A stretch of DNA of 64,000 bases from Actinomadura kijaniata NBRC 14229 (GTDB taxonomy: Bacteria; Actinomycetota; Actinomycetes; Streptosporangiales; Streptosporangiaceae), in NCBI RefSeq assembly GCF_001552175.1, contig NZ_BCQR01000005.1:46079-110078 (forward strand). The letters are read 5' to 3'. A program made the translations under genes and the position numbers. The number at the start of each line of letters is the position of its first letter. The stretch's first letter is position 1. The notes below the pieces were generated by a model. That model made no database searches and was not told the origin of the DNA. It saw only the letters and a list, made by a program, of their open reading frames with translations. This document shows, in pieces, positions 45,980 to 55,176 of the stretch.

Positions 45980-47989
45980 ATGGCGGTGCTGCGCAGTTAC
46001 GTCTCGGGGTCCTGGCGCACGCCCACCGACGAGGGGGCGCCGCTGCACGACGCCGTCACCGGCGAGGAGGTCGCCCGGTTCTCCACCGGGGGCCTCGACT
46101 ACGCCGCCGCGCTGGAGTACGGCCGCCGGTCCGGCGCGGCGCTGCGCGAGCTGACGTTCCACCAGCGCGCCGCGCTGCTCAAGGCCCTCGGGTCGTACCT
46201 GAACGAGCACCGCGAGGAGCTGTACGCGCTGTCGGCCCGCACCGGCGCCACCCTCGCCGACTCCCGGATCGACGTGGACGGCGGCATCGGCACGCTGTTC
46301 GCCTACTCCGGCAAGGGCCGCCGCGAGATGCCCAACGACACCGTCTACGTGGACGGCGACGTCGAGGGGCTCAGCCGGGGCGGCACGTTCGTGGGGCGGC
46401 ACGTCTGCACGCCGCTGCGGGGCGTCGCCGTGCAGATCAACGCGTTCAACTTCCCCGTCTGGGGGCCGCTGGAGAAGTTCGCCCCGGCGTTCGTCGCCGG
46501 GATGCCCTCCCTGGTCAAGCCCGCCCCGCAGACCGCCTACCTCACCGCCCGCCTCGTCGAGCTGATCCTGGAGTCGGGGCTGCTGCCCGAGGGGGCGCTC
46601 CAGCTCGCCTGCGCCGAGCCCGGCGACCTGCTCGACCACGTCACCGAGCAGGACGTCGTGGCGTTCACCGGCTCGGCCACGACCGCGCGGCGGCTGCGCG
46701 TCCACCCGGCGATCGTGGAGCGCGCCGTGCGGTTCAACGCCGAGGCCGACTCCCTCAACGCCTCCGTCCTCGGCCCGGACGGCGACCTCGACCTGTTCGT
46801 CAAGCAGCTCGTCACCGAGATGACCGTCAAGGCCGGGCAGAAGTGCACCGCGATCCGCCGCGCGTTCGTGCCCCGCGACCGCCTGGACGAGGTCGTGGCG
46901 GCGGCCCGCGAACGCCTCGGCAAGATCGTCATCGGCGACCCGTCGGTGGAGGGCGTGCGGATGGGCGCGCTGGTCAGCCTCCAGCAGAGGGAGGAGGTCC
47001 GTCGCCAGCTCAAGGCCCTCGGCGGCGAGATCGTGTTCGGCGACCCCGACCGCGTCGAGATCGCCGGGGACCGGGCGCAGGACGGCGCGTTCCTGTCCCC
47101 GCTGCTGCTGCTCGGCGACCCCGAGCGCCCCGAGCCGCACGAGGTGGAGGCGTTCGGGCCGGTCAGCACCCTGCTGCCGTACGACACCACCGAGCAGGTC
47201 ATCGACTACGCCGGGCGCGGCCGGGGCAGCCTGGTCGCCTCGGTGGTGACCGAGGACCCCGCGTTCGCCCGCGAGATCGTGCTCGGCGCGGCCCACTGGC
47301 ACGGCCGCGTGCTCGTCCTCGACCGGTCCTGCGCCAAGGAGTCCACCGGCCACGGCTCGCCCATGCCCGCCCTCACCCACGGCGGCCCCGGCCGCGCGGG
47401 CGGCGGCGAGGAGCTCGGCGGCGTCCGCGCGATCCTGCACCACATGCAGCGCACCGCCGTGCAGGGGTCCCCGGACGTCCTCACCGCGGTCACCGGCCGG
47501 TGGACGGCGGGCGCCAGGCGCTCCGAGGGCGTCCACCCGTTCCGCAAGAGCCTGGCCGAGCTGCGCGTCGGCGACTCGGTCACCGCCGGGCCCCGCGCCG
47601 TCACCGCCGAGGACGTCGCGCACTTCGCCGAGTTCACCGGCGACACCTTCTACGCCCATACCGACGAGGAGGCCGCCGCCGCCAACCCGCTGTTCGGTGG
47701 GATCGTCGCGCACGGCTACCTGGTGGTGTCGTTCGCCGCGGGCCTGTTCGTCGCGCCCGAGCCCGGCCCCGTCCTCGCCAACTACGGCCTGGAGAACCTG
47801 CGCTTCCTCACCCCCGTCAAGGTCGGCGACAGCCTCACCGTCACCCTGACCGCCAAGCAGATCACCCCGCGCGAGAACGCCGACTACGGCGAGGTGCGCT
47901 GGGACGCTGACGTCGCCAACCAGGACGGCGCCTCGGTGGCCAAGTACGACGTGCTGACCCTCGTCGCGAAGGAACGGACGGACAAGTGA
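45980..47989 (+). CDS. paaZ: Phenylacetate ring-opening bifunctional enzyme PaaZ
   Basis: A 669-residue fusion. The N-terminal aldehyde dehydrogenase (to about residue 510) has the catalytic Cys C289 in GQKCTAIRR and the Glu in FNAEADSLN. The C-terminal MaoC-like domain (about 530-665) hydrolyses the oxepin ring, with motif [11 protein letters not shown] and [11 protein letters not shown]. It opens oxepin-CoA and oxidises the resulting semialdehyde. It is the first gene of the paa operon and overlaps paaA by 4 nt. Confidence 0.95.
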   Translation: MAVLRSYVSGSWRTPTDEGAPLHDAVTGEEVARFSTGGLDYAAALEYGRRSGAALRELTFHQRAALLKALGSYLNEHREELYALSARTGATLADSRIDVDGGIGTLFAYSGKGRREMPNDTVYVDGDVEGLSRGGTFVGRHVCTPLRGVAVQINAFNFPVWGPLEKFAPAFVAGMPSLVKPAPQTAYLTARLVELILESGLLPEGALQLACAEPGDLLDHVTEQDVVAFTGSATTARRLRVHPAIVERAVRFNAEADSLNASVLGPDGDLDLFVKQLVTEMTVKAGQKCTAIRRAFVPRDRLDEVVAAARERLGKIVIGDPSVEGVRMGALVSLQQREEVRRQLKALGGEIVFGDPDRVEIAGDRAQDGAFLSPLLLLGDPERPEPHEVEAFGPVSTLLPYDTTEQVIDYAGRGRGSLVASVVTEDPAFAREIVLGAAHWHGRVLVLDRSCAKESTGHGSPMPALTHGGPGRAGGGEELGGVRAILHHMQRTAVQGSPDVLTAVTGRWTAGARRSEGVHPFRKSLAELRVGDSVTAGPRAVTAEDVAHFAEFTGDTFYAHTDEEAAAANPLFGGIVAHGYLVVSFAAGLFVAPEPGPVLANYGLENLRFLTPVKVGDSLTVTLTAKQITPRENADYGEVRWDADVANQDGASVAKYDVLTLVAKERTDK

Positions 47990-48912
47990 GCAGCTTCGAC
48001 GAGATCATCGCGGCCGACCAGCGGGTCGAGCCCCGCGACGAGATGCCCGAGGGCTACCGCAAGACGATGGTCCGGCAGATCGCGCAGCACGCCCACTCCG
48101 AGATCATCGGGATGCAGCCGGAGGGCTACTGGATCACCCGCGCGCCGTCGCTGCGCCGCAAGGCGATCCTGCTGGCCAAGGTGCAGGACGAGGCCGGGCA
48201 CGGCCTGTACCTGTACGCCGCCGCCGAGACCCTCGGCGTGGACCGCGCCGACCTGACCGAACGCCTCATCACCGGCCGCCAGAAGTATTCCTCGATCTTC
48301 AACTACCCGACGCTGGGCTACGCCGACGTCGGCGTGATCGGCTGGCTGGTGGACGGCGCGGCCATCTGCAACCAGGTGCCGCTGTGCCGCAGCTCCTTCG
48401 GCCCCTACGCCCGCGCGATGATCCGCATCTGCAAGGAGGAGTCCTTCCACCAGCGGCAGGGCTACGAGCTGCTGATGACGATGATGCGCGGCACCGACGC
48501 CCAGCGGGAGATGGTGCAGGACGCGGTGGACCGCTGGTGGTGGCCGTCGCTGATGATGTTCGGCCCGCCCGACGCGAACTCGCCCAACACCGCCCAGTCC
48601 ATGGCGTGGAAGATCAAGCGGCACACCAACGACGAGCTGCGGCAGAAGTTCGTCGACATGACCGTCCCGCAGGCCGAGAAGCTCGGCGTCACCCTGCCCG
48701 ACCCCGAGCTGCGCTGGAACCCCGAACGCGGCCACTACGACTTCGGCGAGCCCGACTGGGACGAGCTGAAGCGCGTCATCTCCGGCGACGGCCCCTGTAA
48801 CGCCGAGCGCCTCGAACGCCGCCGCCGCGCCCACGAGGACGGCGCCTGGGTCCGCGAGGCCGCCCTCGCCCACGCCCGCAAGCACGCCCGCGAGAAGGAG
48901 GCAGCCCGATGA
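47986..48912 (+). CDS. paaA: Phenylacetyl-CoA epoxidase, catalytic subunit PaaA
   Basis: A 308-residue diiron oxygenase subunit that forms the 1,2-epoxide of phenylacetyl-CoA. The diiron ligand motifs are visible as [13 protein letters not shown] and [14 protein letters not shown]. Length is standard. ATG/GTG overlap with paaZ; here the start is GTG 47986 within GTGA. It forms a complex with PaaB, PaaC and the reductase PaaE. Confidence 0.95.
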   Translation: MSSFDEIIAADQRVEPRDEMPEGYRKTMVRQIAQHAHSEIIGMQPEGYWITRAPSLRRKAILLAKVQDEAGHGLYLYAAAETLGVDRADLTERLITGRQKYSSIFNYPTLGYADVGVIGWLVDGAAICNQVPLCRSSFGPYARAMIRICKEESFHQRQGYELLMTMMRGTDAQREMVQDAVDRWWWPSLMMFGPPDANSPNTAQSMAWKIKRHTNDELRQKFVDMTVPQAEKLGVTLPDPELRWNPERGHYDFGEPDWDELKRVISGDGPCNAERLERRRRAHEDGAWVREAALAHARKHAREKEAAR

Positions 48913-49187
48913 GCTGGCCGCTGTACGAGGTGTTCGTCCGCGGCAAGCGCGGCCTGAACCACGTCCACGTCGGATCGTTGCACGCCCCCGACGCCGAGAC
49001 CGCGCTGCACAACGCCCGCGACCTGTACACCCGCCGCAACGAGGGCGTCAGCATCTGGGTGGTGCGGTCCGCCGACATCACCGCCTCCAGCCCCGACGAG
49101 AAGGACGCCTTCTTCGACCCCAGCGCCGACAAGGTGTACCGGCACCCGACCTTCTACTCCATCCCCGACGACGTCCCCCACATCTGA
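48909..49187 (+). CDS. paaB: Phenylacetyl-CoA epoxidase subunit PaaB
   Basis: A 92-residue small subunit ([20 protein letters not shown] is diagnostic; [15 protein letters not shown] follows). It bridges two PaaAC units in the epoxidase. ATG 48909 overlaps paaA by 4 nt. Confidence 0.95.
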   Translation: MSWPLYEVFVRGKRGLNHVHVGSLHAPDAETALHNARDLYTRRNEGVSIWVVRSADITASSPDEKDAFFDPSADKVYRHPTFYSIPDDVPHI

Positions 49188-49199
49188 CGGGCCCTTCCG

Positions 49200-50021
49200 A
49201 TGAGCTTCGACAACGTTTACGCGGCCCTGACCGGCGACGGCGACGCCCGCTGGGCGTTCGGCACCGGCTTCAGCGACCCCCTGGCCGGGGTCGAGATGAC
49301 CCCGGCCGACGACGCGCTGGCCGGGTACTGCCTGATGCTCGGCGACGACGCGCTGATCATGTCCCACCGGCTCCAGGAGTGGATCACCCGCGCCCCCGAG
49401 CTGGAGGACGAGGTCGCCATCGCCAACATCGCGCTGGACCTGCTCGGCCAGGCCCGGCTGCTGCTGGCCCGCACCGGCCGCGACGAGGACGAGCTGGCCT
49501 TCCACCGGGACGCCGCCGAGTTCCGCAACGTCCGGCTCGCCGAGATCCCGGGCGGGGACTTCGCGCACCTGGTGGTGCGGCTGCTGGCGTTCTCCACCTG
49601 GCGGCTGGCCGTCATGGACCGGCTGCGGCTGTCCTCCGACACGGTGCTGGCCGCCATCGCCGCCAAGTCCGTCAAGGAGCTGACCTACCACCGCGACTAC
49701 GCCGCCCGCTGGGCGGTCCGGCTCGGCGACGGCACCGAGGAGTCCCACCGGCGGATGCGGCGCGCGCTGGACGAGGTGTGGCCGTACACGGCGGACCTGT
49801 TCGCCACCGACCCCGTCGAGTCAGCCCCGTTCGCCGTGGACCCCGCCACCGTGCGCGCCGAGTTCGACCAGGTGATCGCCGAGGTGCTCGGACAGGCGAC
49901 GCTGCCGGCGCCCCCGGACGCCGGGAGGGCCGTCCCGCGCGGCGAGCACACCGGGGCCCTCCACCCGCTGCTGGAGGAACTGCAGAGCGTGGCCCGCGCC
50001 CTCCCGGAGGCGACATGGTGA
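49200..50021 (+). CDS. paaC: Phenylacetyl-CoA epoxidase structural subunit PaaC
   Basis: A 273-residue ferritin-like partner of PaaA (YCLMLGDDALIMSHRLQEW, IALDLLGQARLLLAR, KSVKELTYHRDYAARW). It supports PaaA and lacks most metal ligands in the family. It starts 12 bp after paaB and overlaps paaD by 7 nt. Confidence 0.95.
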   Translation: MSFDNVYAALTGDGDARWAFGTGFSDPLAGVEMTPADDALAGYCLMLGDDALIMSHRLQEWITRAPELEDEVAIANIALDLLGQARLLLARTGRDEDELAFHRDAAEFRNVRLAEIPGGDFAHLVVRLLAFSTWRLAVMDRLRLSSDTVLAAIAAKSVKELTYHRDYAARWAVRLGDGTEESHRRMRRALDEVWPYTADLFATDPVESAPFAVDPATVRAEFDQVIAEVLGQATLPAPPDAGRAVPRGEHTGALHPLLEELQSVARALPEATW

Positions 50022-50515
50022 CCACCGCGACGCGCGCCCGCGAGATCGCCGAGACCGTCACCGACCCGGAGCTGCCGCAGCTCACCCTCGCCGAGCTCGG
50101 CGTGCTGCGCGAGGTGACCGAGGACGGCGACCGGGTCGTGGTGTCGATCACGCCCACCTACAGCGGCTGCCCCGCGATGGACACGATGCGCGACGACCTC
50201 GTGCACCGCCTCACCGGCGCCGGGTACCGCGACGTCGAGGTGCGGGTGACGCTGAGCCCGCCGTGGAGCAGCGACCACATCACCGAGTCGGGCCGCCGCA
50301 AGCTCGCCGCCGCGGGCATCGCGCCGCCCGGCCCCGCGCCGCGCCGCCCGCGCGGCCCGATCCCGCTCACCCTCGGCCCGACCCGCCGCGCGGCGTGCCC
50401 GCGCTGCGGCTCCACCGACACCGAGGAGGTGTCGGAGTTCGGCGCGACCGCCTGCAAAGCGCTGCGCCGCTGCCGCTCCTGCCGCGAACCCTTCGACCAC
50501 TTCAAGGAGATCTGA
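50015..50515 (+). CDS. paaD: Phenylacetate pathway Fe-S assembly protein PaaD
   Basis: A 166-residue DUF59/MIP18-type protein thought to help mature the epoxidase complex. The DUF59 domain (ITPTYSGCPAMDTM) has the conserved Cys, and the C-terminal zinc-ribbon-like part has CPRCGSTDTEEVSEFGATAC and CRSC. ATG 50015 lies inside the end of paaC. It is followed by paaE after 2 bp. Confidence 0.93.
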   Translation: MVTTATRAREIAETVTDPELPQLTLAELGVLREVTEDGDRVVVSITPTYSGCPAMDTMRDDLVHRLTGAGYRDVEVRVTLSPPWSSDHITESGRRKLAAAGIAPPGPAPRRPRGPIPLTLGPTRRAACPRCGSTDTEEVSEFGATACKALRRCRSCREPFDHFKEI

Positions 50516-50517
50516 CG

Positions 50518-51585
50518 TTGGCCGTGCCGAACCGCACCCCGCACGCGCTGCGCGTGGCCGCCGTCGAGCGCCTGTGCGACGACGCCGTCGCCCTCACCTT
50601 CGAGATCCCCGGCGACCTGGCCGACCGGTACGCCTTCCGGCCCGGCCAGTCCCTCACCCTGCGCCGCCTGGTGGACGGCCGCGACGAGCGCCGCTCCTAC
50701 TCGATCTGCTCCGCGGCGGGCGGCGCGCCGCGCGTCGGCGTGCGCGAGGTGCCCGACGGGCTGTTCTCCTCCTGGCTGGTCCGCGAGGTGCGGCCGGGCG
50801 ACGAGATCGAGGTGCTGCCGCCGGGCGGCTCGTTCACCGCCGACCTGGAGCCCGGCTCCCACCACGTCATGATCGCCGCCGGGTCCGGGATCACCCCGGT
50901 CCTGTCGGTCGCCGCCTCGGCCCTCGCCGTCCCCGGCACCCACGTCACGCTGCTGTACGGCAACCGCACCAGCGACACGGTCATGTTCGCCGACGAGCTG
51001 GCCGACCTGAAGGACGCCCACCCCGACCGCCTCCACCTGGTGCACGTCCTGTCCCGCGAGGTCCGCGAGCCCGAGATCCTCACCGGCCGCCTCGACGCGG
51101 CCAAGCTCCGCACCCTGCTGCCGCTGCTGGTCCCGGTCGACGAGGTCGACCACTGGTGGCTGTGCGGCCCGCACGGCATGGTCACCGACGCGATGGACGT
51201 GCTGGCCGGGATGGACGTGCCGCGCGACCGCGTCCACCGCGAGCTGTTCTACGTCGAGGACGTCCCGCCCCCGGTGCGGGAGCGCCCCGCCGCCGGACCG
51301 ACCGGCCCCAGCACCCCCGTCACCGTGGTCCTGGACGGCCGCACCACCGCCGTGGACCTCCCGGCGGGCGCGACCGTGCTGGACGGGGCCCAGCGCGTCC
51401 GCCCCGACCTGCCGTTCGCCTGCAAGGGCGGCGTGTGCGGCACCTGCCGCGCCAAGGTCACCCAGGGGCGGGTCAAGATGCGCCGCAACTACGCGCTGGA
51501 CCCGGCCGAGGTGGACGAGGGCTTCGTGCTGACCTGCCAGTCCGAGGCCGTCGGCGAGCCGGTCACCGTGGACTTCGACGCCTAG
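50518..51585 (+). CDS. paaE: Phenylacetyl-CoA epoxidase reductase PaaE
   Basis: A 355-residue reductase passing electrons from NADPH to PaaA. It has an FAD domain (RPGQSLTLRR, RRSYSICS), an NAD domain (GSGITPVLSV, CGPHGMV) and a C-terminal plant-type 2Fe-2S ferredoxin (CKGGVCGTCRAK and a last Cys in LTCQSE). I chose TTG 50518 because AAGGAG is 9 nt upstream; GTG 50524 is possible. It ends 14 bp before the convergent cysN stop. No paaK, paaG, paaH or paaJ gene is in the window. Confidence 0.93.
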   Translation: MAVPNRTPHALRVAAVERLCDDAVALTFEIPGDLADRYAFRPGQSLTLRRLVDGRDERRSYSICSAAGGAPRVGVREVPDGLFSSWLVREVRPGDEIEVLPPGGSFTADLEPGSHHVMIAAGSGITPVLSVAASALAVPGTHVTLLYGNRTSDTVMFADELADLKDAHPDRLHLVHVLSREVREPEILTGRLDAAKLRTLLPLLVPVDEVDHWWLCGPHGMVTDAMDVLAGMDVPRDRVHRELFYVEDVPPPVRERPAAGPTGPSTPVTVVLDGRTTAVDLPAGATVLDGAQRVRPDLPFACKGGVCGTCRAKVTQGRVKMRRNYALDPAEVDEGFVLTCQSEAVGEPVTVDFDA

Positions 51586-51599
51586 CGCCGTACTCCGCC

Positions 51600-52904
51600 C
51601 TACCGGGCGCCGGTGATCATTCCGGCGGCGACGGTGTTGTGGGTGGCCTCGTCGATGAGGATGAACCCGCCGGTCAGCCGGTTGCGGCCGTAGTCGTCGA
51701 CGAACAGCGGCTGGGTCACCCGCAACGAGATCCGGCCGATCTCGTTCAACCCCAGCCCGGTGGCCGATTCATCGCGGTGCAGGGTGTTGACATCCAGCCG
51801 GTAGTGCAGGTCCTTGACCATCGCGCGGGCGGTGCGGGTGGTGTGCTTGACCAGCAACTTCATCCGCGGCGACAGCTGCCGGTCCGGGGTCATCCAGCAC
51901 ACCATCGCCTCCAGGTCCTGGGCGACCTCGGGCCGGTTGCCCGGCCGGGCGATCATGTCCCCCCGCGAGATGTCGATGTCATCGGCCAGCCGCAACGTCA
52001 CCGACATCGGCGCATACGCCTCCTGGACGGGCCCGTTGGGGCCGTCGATGTGGGTGATGGTGGTGGTCAGACCGGACGGCAGGTGCACCACCTCATCACC
52101 GGGCTTGAGCACCCCACCGGCGACCTGCCCGGCATAACCCCGGTAGTCGTGCAGCTCAGGATCGGTGGACTTGTGCGGGCGGATGACGTACTGCACCGGA
52201 AACCGCACATCGATCAGATTGCGGTCCGAGGCGATGTGCACATGCTCCAGGTGGTGCAGCAGCGAGGAGCCCTCGTACCAGGGCATGTTGCCGCTGCGCT
52301 CCACCACGTTGTCGCCGTGCAGCGCCGACAGCGGGATGAAAGTGAGATCCCTGGCGTGCAACCGGGCTGCGAACGTCGCGAACTCGTCGACGATCCGCTC
52401 ATAGACCTGCTGGTCGTAGTCGACCAGGTCCATCTTGTTGACCGCCACCACCAGGTGCGGCACCTTCAGCAAGGTGGTCAGGAAGGCGTGGCGGCGGGAC
52501 TGTTCCAGGATGCCCTTGCGGGCGTCGACCAGGATGATGGCCAGGTCGGCGGTGGAGGCGCCGGTGACCATGTTGCGGGTGTACTGGATGTGGCCGGGGG
52601 TGTCGGCGATGATGAACTTGCGCCGCGGGGTGGCGAAGTAGCGGTAGGCCACATCGATGGTGATGCCCTGCTCGCGCTCGGCCCGCAACCCATCGGTCAG
52701 CAACGCCAGGTTGGTGTACTCCTCACCCCGATCAGCGCTGGTGCGCTCCACCGACTCCAGCTGATCCTCAAAGATCGACTTGGAGTCGAACAGCAGCCGC
52801 CCGATCAGGGTGGACTTGCCGTCATCCACCGAACCGGCGGTGGCGAACCGCAGGATGTCCATGCTCTTGCCCGTGCCCGTGATACCGGGGGTGGTCGAGG
52901 CCAT
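51600..52904 (-). CDS. cysN: Sulfate adenylyltransferase GTPase subunit CysN
   Basis: A 434-residue translation-factor-like GTPase that drives APS formation from ATP and sulfate with CysD. G motifs are GSVDDGKST, ADTPGH and NKMD. Domains II and III follow and the protein ends there, so no APS kinase (CysC) is fused; PAPS would need a separate kinase. The start overlaps the cysD stop (TAATG). It is the last gene of the leftward biosynthetic unit. Codons ending in A or T look more frequent than in adjacent genes, hinting at a different origin. Confidence 0.93.
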   Translation of the reverse strand: MASTTPGITGTGKSMDILRFATAGSVDDGKSTLIGRLLFDSKSIFEDQLESVERTSADRGEEYTNLALLTDGLRAEREQGITIDVAYRYFATPRRKFIIADTPGHIQYTRNMVTGASTADLAIILVDARKGILEQSRRHAFLTTLLKVPHLVVAVNKMDLVDYDQQVYERIVDEFATFAARLHARDLTFIPLSALHGDNVVERSGNMPWYEGSSLLHHLEHVHIASDRNLIDVRFPVQYVIRPHKSTDPELHDYRGYAGQVAGGVLKPGDEVVHLPSGLTTTITHIDGPNGPVQEAYAPMSVTLRLADDIDISRGDMIARPGNRPEVAQDLEAMVCWMTPDRQLSPRMKLLVKHTTRTARAMVKDLHYRLDVNTLHRDESATGLGLNEIGRISLRVTQPLFVDDYGRNRLTGGFILIDEATHNTVAAGMITGAR

Positions 52905-53827
52905 TAGAAGTAGCCCTCCTTCTTGCGGTCCTCCATGGCGGCCTCGCTGGCCCGGTCATCGGCCCGGGTCTGCCCACGCTCGGTCACCCGGGTGGCCGCG
53001 ATCTCCTCGATCACCTCATCCAGCGTCGCCGCCGTCGACTTCACCGCCCCCGTGCACGAGGCGTCCCCGACGGTGCGATACCGGACGCTGGCCGCAAACT
53101 CCGGCTCATCCTCGCCGCGGTTGGCAAACCCGGTTTGGGCGTCCAGCAGCATCCCATCGCGCTCAAACACCCGCCGGGTGTGGGCGAAGTAGATCGAGGG
53201 CAGCTCCAGCCGCTCACGGCGGATGTAGTCCCAGATGTCCAGCTCGGTCCAGTTCGACAGCGGGAACACCCGCACATGCTCGCCCTGGCGGATCCGGGTG
53301 TTGTACAGATTCCACAGCTCGGGGCGCTGGTTCTTGGGATCCCACTGCCCGAACTCATCACGGAAGGACACCACCCGCTCCTTGGCGCGGGCCTTCTCCT
53401 CATCCCGGCGCGCCCCACCAAAGGCCGCATCAAAACGGTGCTGTTCGATGGCGTCCAGCAGGGTGGTGGTCTGCAGGCGATTGCGCGAGGCGCGCCGCCC
53501 GCTCTCCTCCACCACCCGCCCGGCGTCGATGGAGGCCTGCACCGAGGCCACCACCAACCGCACCCCGGTCTCAGCGACGCGCCGATCCCGGTACTCGATC
53601 ACCTCGGGGAAGTTGTGCCCGGTGTCCACATGCATCACCGGAAACGGGACCGGGGCGGGCCAGAACGCTTTCTTGGCCAGGTGCAGCATCACGATGCTGT
53701 CCTTGCCACCGGAGAACAGCAGGACCGGGCGCTCGAACTCGGCCGCCACCTCACGGATGATGTGGATCGACTCGGCTTCCAGCACGTCCAACTGGGAGGG
53801 CGACAGGCTCGTCGCGGAACGGCTCAT
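52904..53827 (-). CDS. cysD: Sulfate adenylyltransferase subunit CysD
   Basis: A 307-residue ATP-pyrophosphatase-fold protein with PP-loop LFSGGKDSIVMLHLA, then VDTGHNFPE, GGARRDEEKARAKER and FPLSNWTELDIWDYI. It makes APS together with CysN. ATG 53827 overlaps the condensation-domain stop by 4 nt, which puts it in the same translational unit as a secondary-metabolism gene rather than with cysH or cysI. This suggests activated sulfate is wanted by the product pathway. Confidence 0.93.
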   Translation of the reverse strand: MSRSATSLSPSQLDVLEAESIHIIREVAAEFERPVLLFSGGKDSIVMLHLAKKAFWPAPVPFPVMHVDTGHNFPEVIEYRDRRVAETGVRLVVASVQASIDAGRVVEESGRRASRNRLQTTTLLDAIEQHRFDAAFGGARRDEEKARAKERVVSFRDEFGQWDPKNQRPELWNLYNTRIRQGEHVRVFPLSNWTELDIWDYIRRERLELPSIYFAHTRRVFERDGMLLDAQTGFANRGEDEPEFAASVRYRTVGDASCTGAVKSTAATLDEVIEEIAATRVTERGQTRADDRASEAAMEDRKKEGYF

Positions 53828-55176
53828 GAGACGGGGTCGATCTCGTCCAGGCGGACGTCGCGTTCGGCGAACACGACGAGCAGCCGTTCGATCGCGTACA
53901 GGAACGCGCGGATCCGCTCGGGCGGCAGGTGGCGGGTGTCGGCGAGCAGGCTGAGCCGCATCGCCTCGGGGTCGCCTATGACCTCGAACGCCTCCAGGAA
54001 GAAGGCGACGGTGGCCCGGTCGGTCCTCTCCTCCCAGCGGAAGGAGGTGTCGGCCGGAGGGCCGGTCGGCGTCCCGGTTCCCGCGGCGCCTCGCGCCGGG
54101 GTCCACATGTCGTTGAAGACGACGTCCAGTTCGACGCCGTGCTCCGTGAGCAGCCGCGCCGCGGCCTCCGGGTCGCAGCGGCCGTGCCGCTGCGCGCGCA
54201 GGAAGGCCGTCCGCGCGGTCCGCGCCACCTGCTGGAGGGTGTCGGCGCACAGGTCGACCACCAGGGGCGCCTCCATGCTCAGGTTGGCGATGCTGTGCCG
54301 GGTCTCCGGCCGGCCCCGGTTGCCCACCACCGCCCGCAGCGAGCACCGGTCCTTTCCGGTGTGGCGGCCGACGAGCGCGGTCATCGCGGCCAGCAGCACG
54401 TAGGAGGTGCCGATGCCGCAGCGTGCGGCGGCCTCGCGCAGCGCCCGCGCCGCCACCTGCGAGTTGATGCCGCCGCGCCAGTACCGTTCCGCCTGCCCGG
54501 GGCCGGTGGGGGCCGGGAACATGGCGGGTGGGGCGGCGGACAGTTCGGCGCGCCAGTGGTCCAGCGAGCGGTTCAGCACGCGCCGTCCCGCCTCCGCCCG
54601 CTCGGACTCGGCCAGGTCGATCGGGTGGAGCGGCGGCGCGCCCGCGAGCTCGCGCCCTTCCAGCAGGCTGACCAGCTCCCCGTACAGCACGCGGGTGCCG
54701 AGGAAGTCCGCCGAGAGGTGGGTCGTGCCGAACATGACGAGCAGGGGCTCTCCCTCCACCGCTCCGATCCGCGCGCGGAAGGGCAGCCCCGCGGCCAGGT
54801 CGTAGGGGGTGTCCTCCATTGCGGGCAGCCAGGCGTGCACGGCCTCGAAGGGGTCCTCGTCCGCGGGGAGGTCGACGACCTCGATCTCGATCTCGCCCTC
54901 CGGCACGACCACCTGCTCGGGGTGCCCGTCCGGCCGGGTCCGGAATCGGGTCCGCAACGGTTCGTGCCGCTCCATCAGCCGTCCCAGCGCCTCCACCACG
55001 TCCTGGGCCTTGAGGCCGGGCGGGAGCGGTCCGCCGCCCACGATGTTGACGTACGTCGCCAGGCCCTGCTGGCTGAGCAGCGCCTCGGGCCACACCTCCA
55101 GCTGCGCCCAGCTCAGGGGGCCGCTGCGGGCGGTGTGCGGGGCGGAGAACGCGACGGTGTGGCGGGTGGTCTCCAT
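53824..55176 (-). CDS. Stand-alone NRPS-type condensation domain protein
   Basis: A 450-residue single condensation domain. SWAQLEVWPEALL near the N-terminus matches core motif C1, MFGTTHLSADFLG is C3 (HHxxxDG read as THLSADF, keeping the catalytic His and Asp), and later motifs are recognisable (VVGNRGRPETRHSIANLS). It could join an acyl or aryl thioester to an amine or alcohol, or act as an acyltransferase of the PapA type. There is no adenylation or carrier domain. It overlaps the ligase gene (TGATG) and cysD (ATGA). Confidence 0.82.
   Translation of the reverse strand: METTRHTVAFSAPHTARSGPLSWAQLEVWPEALLSQQGLATYVNIVGGGPLPPGLKAQDVVEALGRLMERHEPLRTRFRTRPDGHPEQVVVPEGEIEIEVVDLPADEDPFEAVHAWLPAMEDTPYDLAAGLPFRARIGAVEGEPLLVMFGTTHLSADFLGTRVLYGELVSLLEGRELAGAPPLHPIDLAESERAEAGRRVLNRSLDHWRAELSAAPPAMFPAPTGPGQAERYWRGGINSQVAARALREAAARCGIGTSYVLLAAMTALVGRHTGKDRCSLRAVVGNRGRPETRHSIANLSMEAPLVVDLCADTLQQVARTARTAFLRAQRHGRCDPEAAARLLTEHGVELDVVFNDMWTPARGAAGTGTPTGPPADTSFRWEERTDRATVAFFLEAFEVIGDPEAMRLSLLADTRHLPPERIRAFLYAIERLLVVFAERDVRLDEIDPVS

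Noticed and set aside
51600..52904. A CysNC fusion with APS kinase
   Set aside because: The protein ends after domain III at 434 residues, with no kinase P-loop at the C-terminus.
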